The notes below the pieces were generated by a model, which did no database searches, was not told the origin of the DNA, and worked only from the letters and a program-made list of their open reading frames with translations. From Pseudisothecium myosuroides (Eukaryota; Streptophyta; Bryopsida; Hypnales; Lembophyllaceae), in contig OX637287.1 in the NCBI GenBank assembly GCA_951799445.1, positions 53,783,724-53,847,723 of the forward strand: DNA of 64,000 nt, written 5' to 3'. Within the stretch, counting starts at the first letter, position 1. The number at the start of each line of letters is the position of its first letter. The position numbers and the translations under genes were made by a program. Positions 35,534 through 48,000 of the stretch are shown here, in pieces.

Positions 35534-35920
35534 TTAATATTGCCACTTTGACACTTCATTAAAAATGTAAAAACAACAACCCTGCAGCGGCATTACAGGG
35601 TTACGCCTTACCCAATTTTTGGAAATGTAATAAGTTCCAAGTTCTGGCTTTTTCTGAGGAGCAAAACCTTCGGTAAAAGCAACACGGAGATTAGTTATCG
35701 ACTCACGGCTGGCGATGGCGAGCCGGGCGGGAGTGTGGCTGCTCCGTGGCCAGGAGTCATCGTGTGGGGACCCTCCTTCAACTGGATTGCCTGCCCTCGC
35801 AGCTCGAAAGGGGCAAGACACAACTTCCATGGCGAACATGAGGTCCAATTTCATCACAAACGCACGCACTCGAAGGGCGAGGTGGATGTATGCTGGCCGA
35901 CTCCATCTCCACCGCTGCAC
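35534..35920 (-). CDS. Hypothetical frame, 128 residues, low support
   Basis: An open minus-strand frame in a local GC-rich island that also contains the divergent start region of the next gene. It reads AIASRESITNLRVAFTEGFA, then PQKKPELGTYYISKNW, followed immediately by GTAAGG, a good splice donor. The true gene may therefore be a first exon whose partner has been lost in the AT-rich repeats to the left. I do not recognise it. Confidence 0.25.
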   Translation of the reverse strand: MQRWRWSRPAYIHLALRVRAFVMKLDLMFAMEVVSCPFRAARAGNPVEGGSPHDDSWPRSSHTPARLAIASRESITNLRVAFTEGFAPQKKPELGTYYISKNWVRRNPVMPLQGCCFYIFNEVSKWQY

Positions 35921-36426
35921 ATTGTTCCCTTTGTAGCATTGTCAGAGTTTCAAAGGAGCCAACATTTTTGCATTGCATTCCATGGATTGAACAGCTCCTG
36001 AGAATCCGTGTGAAGCAATTGCTCAATTTGCATTTGGAATTGGAGTCGGCGCTTTCAGTAGCTGAAGTCGGTTTTTTGTTGTTTCTATTGCGGGCGCTGA
36101 GGTTGGATCAGCGGAAGGATTTTTTTTGGGTGGGTGGGTGTATCGTGTTTAGAGCGTGATTTAGGTTTATTCTTCCAGGGGAGTTCTTGTCTTGTCTTCC
36201 GGGGTTTGAGTCGTGTAAGCAGATCCTACTATTTATACGATTTTTATGTCTTGAGGGGTTTCTACTCATTCTCGGAAAGAATTGCGAGCGATTAGAGTTT
36301 TTTCTTGACTTCCGGGGTGTGAAAACTGTGTAAGGAGCACCTGATTTTTATAGCTGGAACAAGAGATTCATGTAGTGAGAGATTTCTACTGATTCTGGGA
36401 AAGAATTGCGAGCGGTTTGAGGTGTT

Positions 36427-38501
36427 ATGGCTACTGGGGCATTACTGCTGAAGCTTCCCCCGATAGCAGTCGTATCCCGGGAGTCCGAAACCTCAAACCT
36501 CGCTTCATTCGCACGGGAGCAGGGTTCAAGTTTCAATTGTCGACGAGGAGAGAGCGCTCGGTTTGTGAAAAGGAGTACGACGTGGACAGCATCGGTGTTA
36601 CCGCGAGAGTCTCCCTTGACAACCGCTTCACCGCCACCCGCCATTAGAGAGGGCATGTAAGCTTACTACTGGTCCCGTTTCTCAACCTCTTCTTGGAAAC
36701 TTGCAATGGTAGTGGATACGAATTCCGTCATTTGAAGCATTTTGACACATGTCGGAGACAGTGTGAGTTTTGGGAAGATGTGGAGAGCTGTGGAGGGGTC
36801 TATTGGTGCAATAGCCAATTTTGCTTAGATTAATTTTTTTTCATTGTGTATGATTTTCATATTCAATTTCCGAATGGAACGTTTTAGACCAGTGTATGTG
36901 ACTGTACGCAACCCATTCATAGCGTTTGGCCCAGTAATGCTTACACCACTTGCTAATTGAAAGCCAACCAAGTGTGTAGGTCCCTAACTGTTTGAGTATC
37001 GTCCACACACATAGAATTCTTCTGAACTCCTGGTGATGTAATAATTCTGTAGCTCATTCGCTTGCTGGTGTTATGTAATTTCAGAAATTGGACTACACTT
37101 GTATTGATCCTTCATCTTTAACTTTTCTTCATGGATTTTACTGTTTTGATCTCACCTCTGCTTCCTTAACCAGAATTTCTCGACGTGAGGCTTCGATTCG
37201 CATACTAGTATCTGTGACTGATAGATTGTTTTGTGCAGGGAATGTATCGTGGTGTTGCGTACAACCAGAGGGTGTGGACTGGGTGTGTCCCGATATCCGG
37301 ATTTTGTATACAATGCAGAGGGAGGTGGTGGAAGTGGCAAGGCCGAGCAGATGGAGGATGGTTGTTGGCATGTGCAATTTGATGCGGCTGAGGTGAAGAT
37401 TCCAGATGTTGGCTTCAAAACCACCAAACTTTTGGGCATTCCACTTCCTCCACCCATTCGGATCCGAATCGTGCCAGATTCCTTGGAAGGCATTGTAGAT
37501 CGCAACACTGGCAAGGTGAGGGCCTCTTAATCTGGCTACTATTGCTCGACTTCAGTAAGAAAGGTCTTCATCTTCCACAAAATATATAGTAGCTAGTCTG
37601 TCCAGTGTTTCGTACTTGGCAATCAGAGATGTTATGTTATGAGTTGCTTCTGATGTTCGGTTCAATGGATTGTTGTTCATTTGGCGAGAGGAACTGGATT
37701 TTTTTTTGGGCTCAATGATCTGGTTTATTTTCATCTCACTTGAATCAGTGTTGTTTCCTGAATTCATTTGAAATCGACACGAACTGTATGTGGCAGCTCG
37801 TATGCATCTTGAGTGTACACCCGTGCTTGTTTGAACTCTTTTGGTCTCCCTTTTCTTAACCCTCTCGTGTGGCTTTCATCGCCATGTGGCGCATCGCAAT
37901 TGCGGAGGGTCTCTAAGGGTATGTGCACTCAAAACCGCCACTTAAAATGAATGCTTTCGGTGCATTTCAGGTGGCGATTCTGGGTGCATATAACTTCGTC
38001 AACACCCTTTGATATAACCCATACCTCCCTTGCACTCCCACAGAGCCATAGATCTCCACGATCTGATTGTCCCGATTTGGTGCGAAGGAGAGAGTTTTGT
38101 TTAACAACCACCACCTCAGTCCTCTCACCTGGTCATCTAGTACTTAATCAAGTGAATTAATCAAGTGAATTACTTAATCAAGTGTACTTAATCTGGGTTT
38201 GAAAACTGACCTTCGTGATATGGCTGAACAGGTGGAGATGAACTTCAAGGCCAAGTTCTACTTCTCAACTGGGCCTTTGTATCGACCACCGCCACTCATT
38301 GTAGATACGCTGCTGACGACAGAGAGCACATTTGGTGTTATCAGGGGAGGGACTGGAAGCCGGCTTGATGCCGATGGAAACTGTAAGCTGGTCGGAGTTG
38401 CCCGTCTTGCGCCCATCAACGATTGGTTCATGGACAATTTCCTGATGCTTCCTTCTGATTGCCTTGCCAATATGGCAGCCAACATCTCCTTCACCATGTA
38501 G
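36427..38501 (+). CDS. Plastid-targeted conserved protein of unknown function
   Basis: Three exons, 36427-36656, 37239-37515 and 38232-38501, with GT-AG ends and matching phases (2, 0), give 777 bp (258 residues). The first 76 residues are Ser, Thr and Arg rich with few acidic residues, like a chloroplast transit peptide (MATGALLLKLPPIAVVSRES). The mature part has two related-looking halves: CIVVLRTTRGCGLGVSRYPD, KTTKLLGIPLPPPIRIRIVP and GIVDRNTGK, then KAKFYFSTGPLYRPPPLIVD, TLLTTEST, LVGVARLAPINDWFMDNFLM and LPSDCLANMAANI. I believe similar proteins are conserved in plant chloroplasts, but I cannot name the family. Introns are 582 and 716 bp. A short ACTTAATCAAGTG tandem (38140-38190) lies just before the exon 3 acceptor. 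Confidence 0.8.
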
Positions 38502-39460
38502 ATGAGGTACCTGCTGGATTTTCTTCCGACTTGCCCATAGATTTAGTGTTATTCGCCTGTAAGGATTCTCTTACTCTTCATGACGATTGTCCAAGTTGAT
38601 GTAGTCAGCGAATGATTGCACTTGGAACAGTATGCAGGAATGTAGAATTAACATTCTGTCATCATTAAACACCGCATTTGCCGACGTGGTTCTACTTTCA
38701 AGACTTGGGAGGGCAATTTCACGAATGCATGGAAATGGTACAACCTTTAAAATTGGGAATATGCACTGGAACTTAGTTTGTTAGAACAGTTTTTGAGTCT
38801 CCTTTGTTGGTATGGTTTTGTCAACCGAATCTCGAGAGAATCTACCGTTTGTTGCTTGAATGTATTTAAGAGTTCATTCTATCGAGGGAAGGAAACTTGC
38901 TTCAGACAAGGGACCAAGGCTCCATGATTTGAAACTGACCAAATCGATTGATCAGTTGGTGAAAATATAGATTCCTAGAACCTGAATAGAAGAGTTAGGG
39001 AGTCTTCCGAGAGGTTTGGGGAAATGTCGAGAGCTTGGCAGAAGAATTGGTGAAGTCTTCAATGCTCCATCTTCCAATTTGTATTGTATCTTTTTCACCT
39101 TTGTAGGATCCAGTGGATTCTACTAGGTAACAACACCTGTTTCTAAACCGACCCCTTCAATTCTTGCCTGAAATGTGACTCTCCCAACCACACACATGGA
39201 AGACGTCCAGGGTATCCATTACTGAAACAATTTCAATAAAGTAGTACCAATTTGCAAGTTGAAGAACAGTCACGTACGTGATGAGAATCAGCGCCTAATA
39301 TCCACAAATTGAAAATAGTAAGAAAAATGCAACCCACGAGAGGAGCTCAAAAATACCTTAAATCACATGTATTGAATTCTAGCTGCATGCTACTTGCTCT
39401 TGCAATGCCTCCGGGATCCATTAATTGAGACTCAAGCAGCGCCAGCAATATGAGTGCTTA
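38502..39460. other. 3' flank of the plastid protein gene
   Basis: No gene is seen. No repeat boundaries are recognised. Confidence 0.5.
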
Positions 39461-40611
39461 ACCCCTAAGTGCCCAAGGGCTTTTTTGAGCTTCTAGAAAT
39501 TTTCTCTAAATTGAACAAAAAGCCAGCATTTTGATAAGTTGTATCAATTTTTTTGGAATTGTAATAGTAAAAATTCAAACTAGACATGTTAGAGATCACA
39601 TAGAAAAAAAAAACTCAACAATATCACTTCTAGATTGAAAGATTATAATGTTTGATCATGAGGGTATTAACATTGCAAAAGTGATTTGAAGTTTTCTAAT
39701 CCTTTTTTCACATGTCAAATCTATAAAGTTGGTCACCAAAAAAATATGAGGTCAAAGGGCCTAACATGCATAACCCTTTAAGTAAAACTTGCAATGAATT
39801 TTCAAAGTGAAAATTTTATAGATGAATCTAAAATAAAATCTTAGCTCTTGTGTCTTGATGATGTACATTTTAGACAACAATTTGTAGATTTCAATTTTGC
39901 AACTAAGTTGCAAATAGGTGTATTTACAAATTGAAAGAAAAAGTACTTAATTCCCTTAACCTCCCACCTCCCCCACCAAACCTCCAATTCTAATATGTAG
40001 AGTTTTTATGAAGTCTTACCAATTTGGCTATAGACCTTCTTTATAGAATGTCTCCAACTTTCAAAACATGGTGTAAAATACTAATTAATACACTACACGC
40101 GAAAGGGGTGTTTTAAGTATAGTCTTAGTAGTACAGTCCTATAAATAATGGCCTTTTAGGAGATGTGTAGTAAAATTTTGCTAGAAATACATGTACTTTC
40201 AATAAAATTCAGTTACTAAAAAACTCCTTAAAGGTCAGTACTTATAGGACTATATTAAGTCTAGGACTATATTTAAAGGCCTTTTTAGGTTCAAATACAT
40301 CATTGCTTTTGAAGTGTTATAGATCTAAATGTCACGAAGGTATAGAAATCTCAATGGTACAATCTTGTAGTGTATATGTTGAAGATGATGTGAATCAAAT
40401 TTAGAGTCATTTGGCCACATAGATTGAAAGATTATAATGTTTTTAGTGTTGAAAAAGGATGCTAAAATTTTCCTAGCAATACATTTGGAGGTGACATTTG
40501 GTTTCTAAATCTACTCAATTGAAAAAACTTTAAACTATAAAGTGATTCATAATCAGCGTACAAACACATCGGTGAAAAAAATTATCATTCAATTGACTTA
40601 TGGTGAATGCA
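39461..40611. other. AT-rich repeat-derived sequence
   Basis: It opens with CTTAACCCCTAAGTGCCC at 39459, another TTAACCCC-type end, but no partner end is clear. Between 40120 and 40280 there is a partial inverted pair (AGTCCTATAAATA..GGCCTTT at 40135-40160 and ACTATATTTAAAGGCC at 40265-40283). Confidence 0.4.
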
Positions 40612-41907
40612 AGAAACACATGTACTATTTTGCATCACACCTTGCGTGTTGATTTGTTTTTTGGCCATAACTTTTGCATTTTGGCTCCAAATGACTCAAG
40701 AATTATAGACAAGATACTCATGACTATTATACACTTTACCTAATTTTTTTTTGTAATTTTCAAAAATAGTCTACTATTCCAAAATAGGCCCCAATTTTAT
40801 GTCACACTTGCCAATTTGGAGGTTTTTAGTACTCCCTCTGTCCAAAAATGATCTTCCTGTTGGCCTTCATTTTTTGTTCCAAAATGATCTTCTTGTTGCA
40901 CTTTGTGACTTGCAAATTGGTTAGATTTGGCTTTCGATTGCTATCGGGAACAATCAAAACAACTCCAAGTAGTAGTTCTCCTTCCATCTATGCAATCATC
41001 AATCAAAAGACAAATGAAATGATTAAAGGAATCAATCAACGTTGTTCATTCTTATTCTTTGTTTTTCTTTGAATATTGCCCGGTTGAAGGAGATGAAGCT
41101 TTGGAAGGCGTAATAGAGGTCTACACCTAGTCTTAGGGTTCATACTAAATGCCTACAAAATGATTACTTCACACTCAACAAATAAGTGCCCAGTGGTGCT
41201 CTTTGAAAATGCTCAAAATATTCCACTTTTCAATACTTCAAAAATACACTTTAAGAAAAACTTTGAAACTCAAAATTTCTAGCAAGCAAAGAAAACCTTG
41301 AACCCTATTTACAGTGCAAACCCAATTTTTAAAATCTTATTTTTAGCCTTAATTTGGAACATTTTATCCAACAAAAAGATCATTTGGGGACAAAAATAGT
41401 ACTATTTAGTACCCAAAAAAACAAATTTTCAAGTTGAAATTTGGAGGGGGTGATCTTCTAGTAGACTTGTAGCTACTGTCCAAAGGAATTCTAAAATTAA
41501 TTAATTGTATGTGGTGTGGAAGTCCACAAAGTGCGCTTCTTTCTACTTGCATTTTGTAACATATACAATGTTATTTTGGAGGTTTTTTGGGTTAATGACC
41601 ATCTCTATAGATTTATTACAAATGGCCAATTTTCATTTTATATACTTATTTTTTTTAGTATTTTTAACTAATTAAAACATCAAAATATCCATTTTCTTGA
41701 GATTTGGCACTTTTCTAGTTCTCCTGCTTAAAGAATTTTTCTATACATTTCCTTTGGTGGTTACCTTCATTTTAAAGGTGTATAAATTAGCCATATTTTT
41801 TTAATTTTTTAAAAATTATTTTTCTAATTTTAAAGTACTCTAGAAAAAAAAGGCATGACTATTGTAAAACGCAACAATCCGGCAGGTGTTTCTTGCATTC
41901 ATCACCC
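40612..41907 (+). mobile_element. T1 transposon, copy 3, with a nested MITE
   Basis: The ends GGTGAATGCAAGAAACAC and GTGTTTCTTGCATTCATCACC are inverted. Inner terminal parts pair as in copy 1. Removing the nested element at 40832-41399 leaves about 728 bp, close to copies 2 and 5. Confidence 0.75.
40832..41399. mobile_element. Stowaway-like MITE, family M2, copy 1 (nested)
   Basis: The ends are CTCCCTCTGTCCAAAAATGA and, read inverted, CTATTTTTGTCCCCAAATGA, with the TA duplication at 40830-40831 and 41400-41401. The host T1 element reads TTTTTAGTACTAT without interruption in copy 1 (8580-8592), which confirms the insertion site. The CTCCCTC.GTCC end is typical of plant Stowaway elements. 568 bp, without a transposase. 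Confidence 0.85.
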
Positions 41908-43814
41908 TCACTGTGTTTGCCAAATGGCTTTGAAATGTCAAAAAAATAGCAAGAAAAGTTGCAAAAAACACATCTAAGGTTGAACCTCCCTCTACTAAAA
42001 TGCTTCTCAATCACTAATAACTTCTTAGATTGATATAAAATTTTAGCCACACAAACTAGACTAGTATGCGCATCTTTTCCAATTTTTTTAAATTAAAATC
42101 AAACATTGCATCAAGAAGAAACAAGCTGCCGCCGAAGTTCACAGTAATCCAAAAATATGAGGATTTTGAACTTCAAATTGCTCCCTCACATTCAAAAGAA
42201 CTTGGATTGGCATGAAAATTTTACCACAATAACTAGACTTCAAAGGAAACATAGTCTAATAAATTTTATTGAAAACTAACATTCGATGAAGGAGATACAA
42301 GCCCCCAAAGTTGTTGCCTTCAAATGCAGTTTGGTGAACTCAAATTGAACCTATGAATTTCAATTGGCTTTCAAAAGATCAGTATATCTTTGATTGTTCT
42401 GAAATTTTTACAACAAAAACTAGAAGAGAGAGCACAAATTTCCCAACAAGTTTGATTGAATTTGAACATTGGATGCAAAAGTCACAACACTTTGAATTAG
42501 ACTATAAGGACACTTTTCGTCCCGGGGAGGTCACTTAGTGTGCATATTAGACACCACATGAGATCTAATATAGGGTACTATATATTTATTCTACCTAAAA
42601 TTTAGGAAAAAAATATATCTAATATAGAGTATGTAAAATTACATGTAGGGTATTATAACTAATATAGGGTTATGTTTAATACATGTATTAGATTTTACGT
42701 AGAAAAAATATAGGGGGGCAATAATGTGGGGGGGAAAATAATTTTGTAGAGTGAGTATTTAATGTCCTTAAAGAAGAGATGGACAAAAAATGACACATTA
42801 TTTGCCCTAAATTATCCATGAACTTTGGATGAGGGGCTCTAGTTGCCTTTAGAGTTATCTGTGAAGTCCTTTGAAGTCACTTAGAATTTGAAGAATCTAT
42901 CATACACTTTGCTTTAATATACTCTTATTTGTTCATTTTAAATAGTAGAAAGGTATAAAAGAGCTTGGTGGTCTATCATTATTAGGTGTATAAGAGCTTG
43001 GTGTTTTATACTTGTTTAATATATTGTAATGCAATGTCATCTTTTCTTTGTTGAGTACTTGCACTCATTGTATTCATTAGAATATATTGTAGATGGTTAG
43101 TAGTAAGTTGTTAGACACAACTAGAATGCATTGTTTATAGTCTGTGAATGTATTTGTTTGGCTACAGTACATTGTCTAAATATAAATTACTTTAGTTTTT
43201 AGTAACCATAAAAAAATGAGTTGAAGAAGAAGTGACAAAAGAATAAAGAAAAAAGGATAAAAAACAACAATAGGAAAAAAAATTCATACAACACCTAATA
43301 GTTCTAATTTTTAAATCTAATATAGGGGCCAAAAAATTGGACTCAAAAGTGCATTATAATAAATATAGGGTGCTATAATTACTGCCAATTTAGAATTATT
43401 TTTAACAATAGGGTATATTAAATTATGAAATATTAGAAAAATAGCCCCCCATAAAATATCCCCCGATCTCACGTGTATACTAAACCTCTAAGCTAGTGAC
43501 TCCCCCGTGCTTTTGGTCCTCTTGGGTGGTGAGGGGTTAAATCATACTTGTGGACAATTAAGAACTTTACACTTGGATTTTGTACATGATTGCAAAATTA
43601 TAGAGATGGTTTTGGTTCTTTTTGAGGGCACTTCAAACACACACCTATATAAAGTTTCTGTAAGATTGCTTTAAGTCTTGACTTTCTAAAATTTATAGAA
43701 TTTTTTTTTAAATCCAAAAAATATTCTTTTTAATGAAAGTTTATGATTTGCATTTATCTACAAGTAGAAAATAATCCCTAATTGTGAATATTCTTAGCTT
43801 CAGCTAAACAGATT
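41908..43814. other. AT-rich gene-free stretch
   Basis: The 42550-43450 part is rich in the short word CTAATATAGGG in both orientations, so it is probably an old element. No coding frame is supported. Confidence 0.4.
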
Positions 43815-44270
43815 TAAGGTAGAACCACCCATTCCAAATCAAGGAGCCATGGCCAACTTGTAGGGTGCACTATTTTAGATTAAGCAAGGTGCCCAAGCTT
43901 GGAATGTGTTTTTTTCTCCTTGGAATGTGCACTTTTCTCCTTTTCAAAGTTGGGACGCATAAGTTCATGACACATGTTCCAGGATGTCCCAAAGTGTGCA
44001 AGAAGTAGTAAACAAGAGTGTAGAAAGTAGTGAGTGGGAAAGTAGTTTGACTCTGAGCGGAATTGGAAGACTCTAGACATTGGCCACAAGTTCGGAATAC
44101 TTTTTGGCTCCCAAAACTCATTGTAATTTCAATTTTGGCAATGACATTCCGAAAAATTCACAGTCCTAATATTTCCTATTTTTCTACATGAGAAAAGTTT
44201 CCACTACCTTACATTGCTCCTCATCTATTCTGAAATCACTTAAGTGATTAGGTATGGGGATTCTACCTTA
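43815..44270. mobile_element. TIR element, family T2, copy 2
   Basis: It begins TAAGGTAGAACCACCCATTC and ends GGGGATTCTACCTTA. It is the direct-orientation relative of 21915-22339, with a short internal duplication of TTGGAATGTG..TTTTCTCCTT (43899-43944). No coding frame. Confidence 0.7.
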
Positions 44271-45061
44271 AATAATTTTACCTTAGGTTGTTATAATCTT
44301 ACTTTGCCTTACATAACATTGTTTATCAACGTTAGGGGGGTCCGTTTTACTCCCCTCAGAAGCGGGAGCCCTCCAACGTTGCAACCTGCCTAGTTACTGT
44401 AGCCACCACTTCAACTAACCAATCTGGAATTGTCTCGTTTTGACAGACTTTGCCTCAGCCACTTAACCACTATATACATACGACTAGCTAGCTTGGCTAA
44501 TGAGTTTGTTTGTATTATAACTAAATTGCCTTCTAGGGATCTCAGAGGGAATATCCCTCCTCCGGTACGGAACGCATGAGCCCAATTAACAATGTTATGA
44601 TTCTACTTTCAAATGCTTGAAGCAGGTGGTTAAATCCGTACCACGAAGTAGAATCAGGAGGGTGATTTTTGTATTTCCGGGGGGTAAAAAAGAGCCCCCT
44701 ATTTTGTGCTGTTTCTTGAAGCATTTGGTAGTCCCTTGCTAATTTGGGGCCTCTGATTGCAAACATGAATTCAAAATTTGCAAATTTTATCATGAGCAAA
44801 AAATAAAAAAATTCCTGCATTCTCCCCGGGGTAAAATCCAGGCTGCTGGTCCCTCCCCCATGAATGCCTGAACGCCTGAACCCCACCGACCTCCCTTGCC
44901 ATGCAATGCCGAAGCCCCAGATGGCACTGCTACAGTGGATGGATCTGCCACGTCATCGTCTTCCACCCTCTGTCCTCAGGCCTCAGGCGGCCTCGCTCTC
45001 AAGTTACGAAGGGAAGCCCTGCGCCTTTGCTGGGGGAGGAGTCCACTGAGTCACCATCGCC
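44271..45061. other. Upstream region of the MBL-fold gene
   Basis: A minus-strand frame (44542-44886, with the segment FNHLLQAFESRIITLLIGLM) is open but unrecognised. From 44860 the sequence becomes GC-rich and is the probable promoter and leader of the gene that starts at 45062. Confidence 0.35.
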
Positions 45062-48000
45062 ATGGACGCAGCCGATCAAGCCCACATTTGCAAAGCCTGC
45101 GGCGTGCAATTCTCGCCCCTCGAGAATTTGCCCCAGCTGTGTCCCATCTGCTCCGACGAACGCCAAGCGGTGCCCAAGTAAGCTGAAGCCATCCCCCAGT
45201 CTTGCTTTGCAGAGCTAAGTTAGTCGCCACTTCAGTTCCATCCCGGGAGCTTCTCATCGTGGGAGTAACGCAGCCAATGTGACGCACTTTCCCACTGCAC
45301 TTCCAAATTTGGAAAATTTGCAGTGGATTTTTTTCAGTGAGCCTTAATTTTCAAGGTTGGAAAATGCATCTTTGGGGATTGATACCACCGCATATCTGAA
45401 TTTTGAGGAAGAGGAGTCTGAATGCGAGTTAATTTGGTTTTCTGAAGTTCTCTGAAACCCATTATTGACATGGTTCCTGGGGTTGTAAGAGATGGGTGTT
45501 TCCTTCCTATGTGACGCACTTTTCCTCTGCTCTTCCAAATTTGGAAATGGACATCCATTGGGTGACGATTTTCACGATTTGGAAAGTCTTCTTTGGGGCA
45601 TTGAGAACGTATTTCTGAATTTTGAGGAAGAGGAGTCTGAAATCTCCGCATACTGTCAATTCCGATTGTATATAGGTGCCTTCTTGTCCACTGCTCTTCC
45701 AAATTTGGAAATTGATGTCCAGTGGTCACGATTTTCAGCTTTGGAAACGCATCAACGATGTTATGGCATTGAAGCCGCATTTTTGTATTGAGAGGAAGAT
45801 TAGTCTGAAAAGCACGTTCATTGGATTTCTGAACTTCTCTGAAACCCACTGTTGACATAATTCCTGGGGTTGTAAGAGATGGATCCTTCCTTCCTATTGA
45901 CGCACACTTCCATTGCTCTTCCGAACTTGGAATTGGTATCCAGTGGGTGACGATTTTCAGATTTGGAAACTCATCTTTTCGGCATTGAAACCGTGTTCTG
46001 TAATTAGAGGGAGATGAGTTTGAAAGCGCGTGAATCGTGTTTCTGAACTTCTCTGAACTTCCCACTGTTGACATGATTCCTGGGGTTGTAAGAGATGGAT
46101 CATTCCTGCTGCGTGCTGAAGTTAATTCCCATGGTTTGAATTTGTACTAGAGGCGGGCAGCAATGGACGAGTCACGCTCAGCTGAAGAATGGCCCCTACA
46201 TGAACAAGTGGACCAAGTTTGAGCCTGGATTGTACGCTTTCAACACGGAGCCCAGAGTCGGCATCGGACAGCGCGCTTTCCTCTTGCAGACTGCACGTAA
46301 CTCCTTCGCCTCTGGATCTTGCATTCGTAGGGTTTAGGGTTGGAGCGTAAGGACACCCGAATGCATAGTTATACTGGTTAAATTTTGATATGTTATTACT
46401 GTCAAATGAAAGAGGGTTCCAACGCACCATAGAATGTGGCATTTGGATGCCATATGCAAAAGCTGGAAGGTTCAAAGTCTTGGCTTCAAAACTCTCGCTT
46501 GATCAGATGTGGAGGTCGTGTAGATCCTCTTATTCAATGTGTCCCTAACTTAATTTGCATTTCGTGGCTAGGGTATTACGATTCATGGCTAGGGTTTACA
46601 ATTTCATGGCAATGATGTCCGAAAGTGGGCCTAAGAGATGATGTGCAACTGCTTGTGGGCTAGTGCAAGCTAGGAACACCCTAAATCACCACTTTTGGTG
46701 CGAAGCATAGTGTGTGTTATTCCGATTAGCAAATGGCAGAGGGTTTCCAAGGCACCAAAGTATAAAATGTTTGGATACCCAAAGCGAAAAGTTTCAAAAG
46801 TTCAGAGTGTTTTTGATAGATAATAAAAACTAGCACGTCAACCAAATAGATGTTTATGTGGTCTAGATCCTCCTCCTCAATATCTATCCAGTGCTTGAGA
46901 TTTTTGGGTGGCAATTTTTGGTTGCGCGGCGATTGCAGGTGGAAGTTACCTTGACAATGACAATGATCTCATTGCACTGCTTGTTTTCAGATGGGAACAT
47001 CTTATGGGATTGTGTATCGCTCCTGGATGAAGCGACCATCGACATTGTAAAAGCACTGGGTGGACTCAAGGCCATTGCTATTTCCCATCCGCATTATTAT
47101 GCCAACAATGCGCAGTGGAGTTCCGCCTTCGGCAATGTCCCTGTTTACATTCATGAGAAGTAAGCAGTGGAATAATCTCACTCACTCCTGAATTTCATGA
47201 AAGTTGTGGCGTTCTTCTTGCGTCTGTTATTCCTGTTGTGCTTGCTTCTTCCCTTTTATGAGGCTTCACTGGATTTCGCAAACAATGTCTCGTCATTGCA
47301 CTGATTGGTTTTGAATTCTCGGCGTGACAGTCAAAGGAGAATCTGAGTATAGTAGAGGACCTGCCAGTATGGAAGCCAGTAAAGTCCATTCTCAAGTGGA
47401 GAGGACTCTTGTGTATTTATAAAACTGAAGGTCCATAAGATCGATTCATCCAATAGTGAACCTTTTTAGACTGTAAATGTTGATTAGATAGCTTCCAGGG
47501 ATTAGCGGCCATTCCAGCCTTTTCACCGAAATTCTACTTGGGTGTAGGATTTATGAGCGTCTTTGAAGAGCACCTTGAAGGCCAGATTGGGGTTTCCCAT
47601 TTGCAGAGATCTTAGAGGAAGAAACGCTAAAGAGAAACCTAACATGCAAACGAACCCTTCTGGAGCAAGAGAAAAGTATTGTGGCTGTTTTTTCTCGTTT
47701 GTTTGTTACTATACTTAGGGATCCGATTTGTTGACATGGAAATTTCTGGTACAGAGACCGAAAGTGGGTGATGTGGGAGCACGAGAATGTGAAGTTTTGG
47801 TCTGGTGAATCACTCCGAGTGCTGGAAGGGGCCACTTTGATACACCTGGGTGGCCACTTTGCAGGAGGCCAAATCCTCCATTGGGCGGATGCCGTGGGTG
47901 CCAAAGGGGCCTTGCTAACAGGGGACATCATACAAGTAAGCTTTCAATTTGGACTCATTTAGTGAGCTTTTAATTGTACTCACTCAAAGAGTGTGTTGAT

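Noticed and set aside
36348..36656. Minus-strand frame opposite exon 1 of the plastid protein
   Set aside because: The plus-strand exon has a transit-peptide profile, a splice donor and phase-compatible downstream exons.
44542..44886. Minus-strand frame of 114 codons upstream of the MBL-fold gene
   Set aside because: No recognised motif, no splice context and no homologue in the window; it may be a remnant, but support is insufficient for a gene.
45334..46074. Minus-strand frame of 246 codons
   Set aside because: It lies in an intron of the MBL-fold gene and arises from the tandem repeat there; its peptide is itself repetitive.
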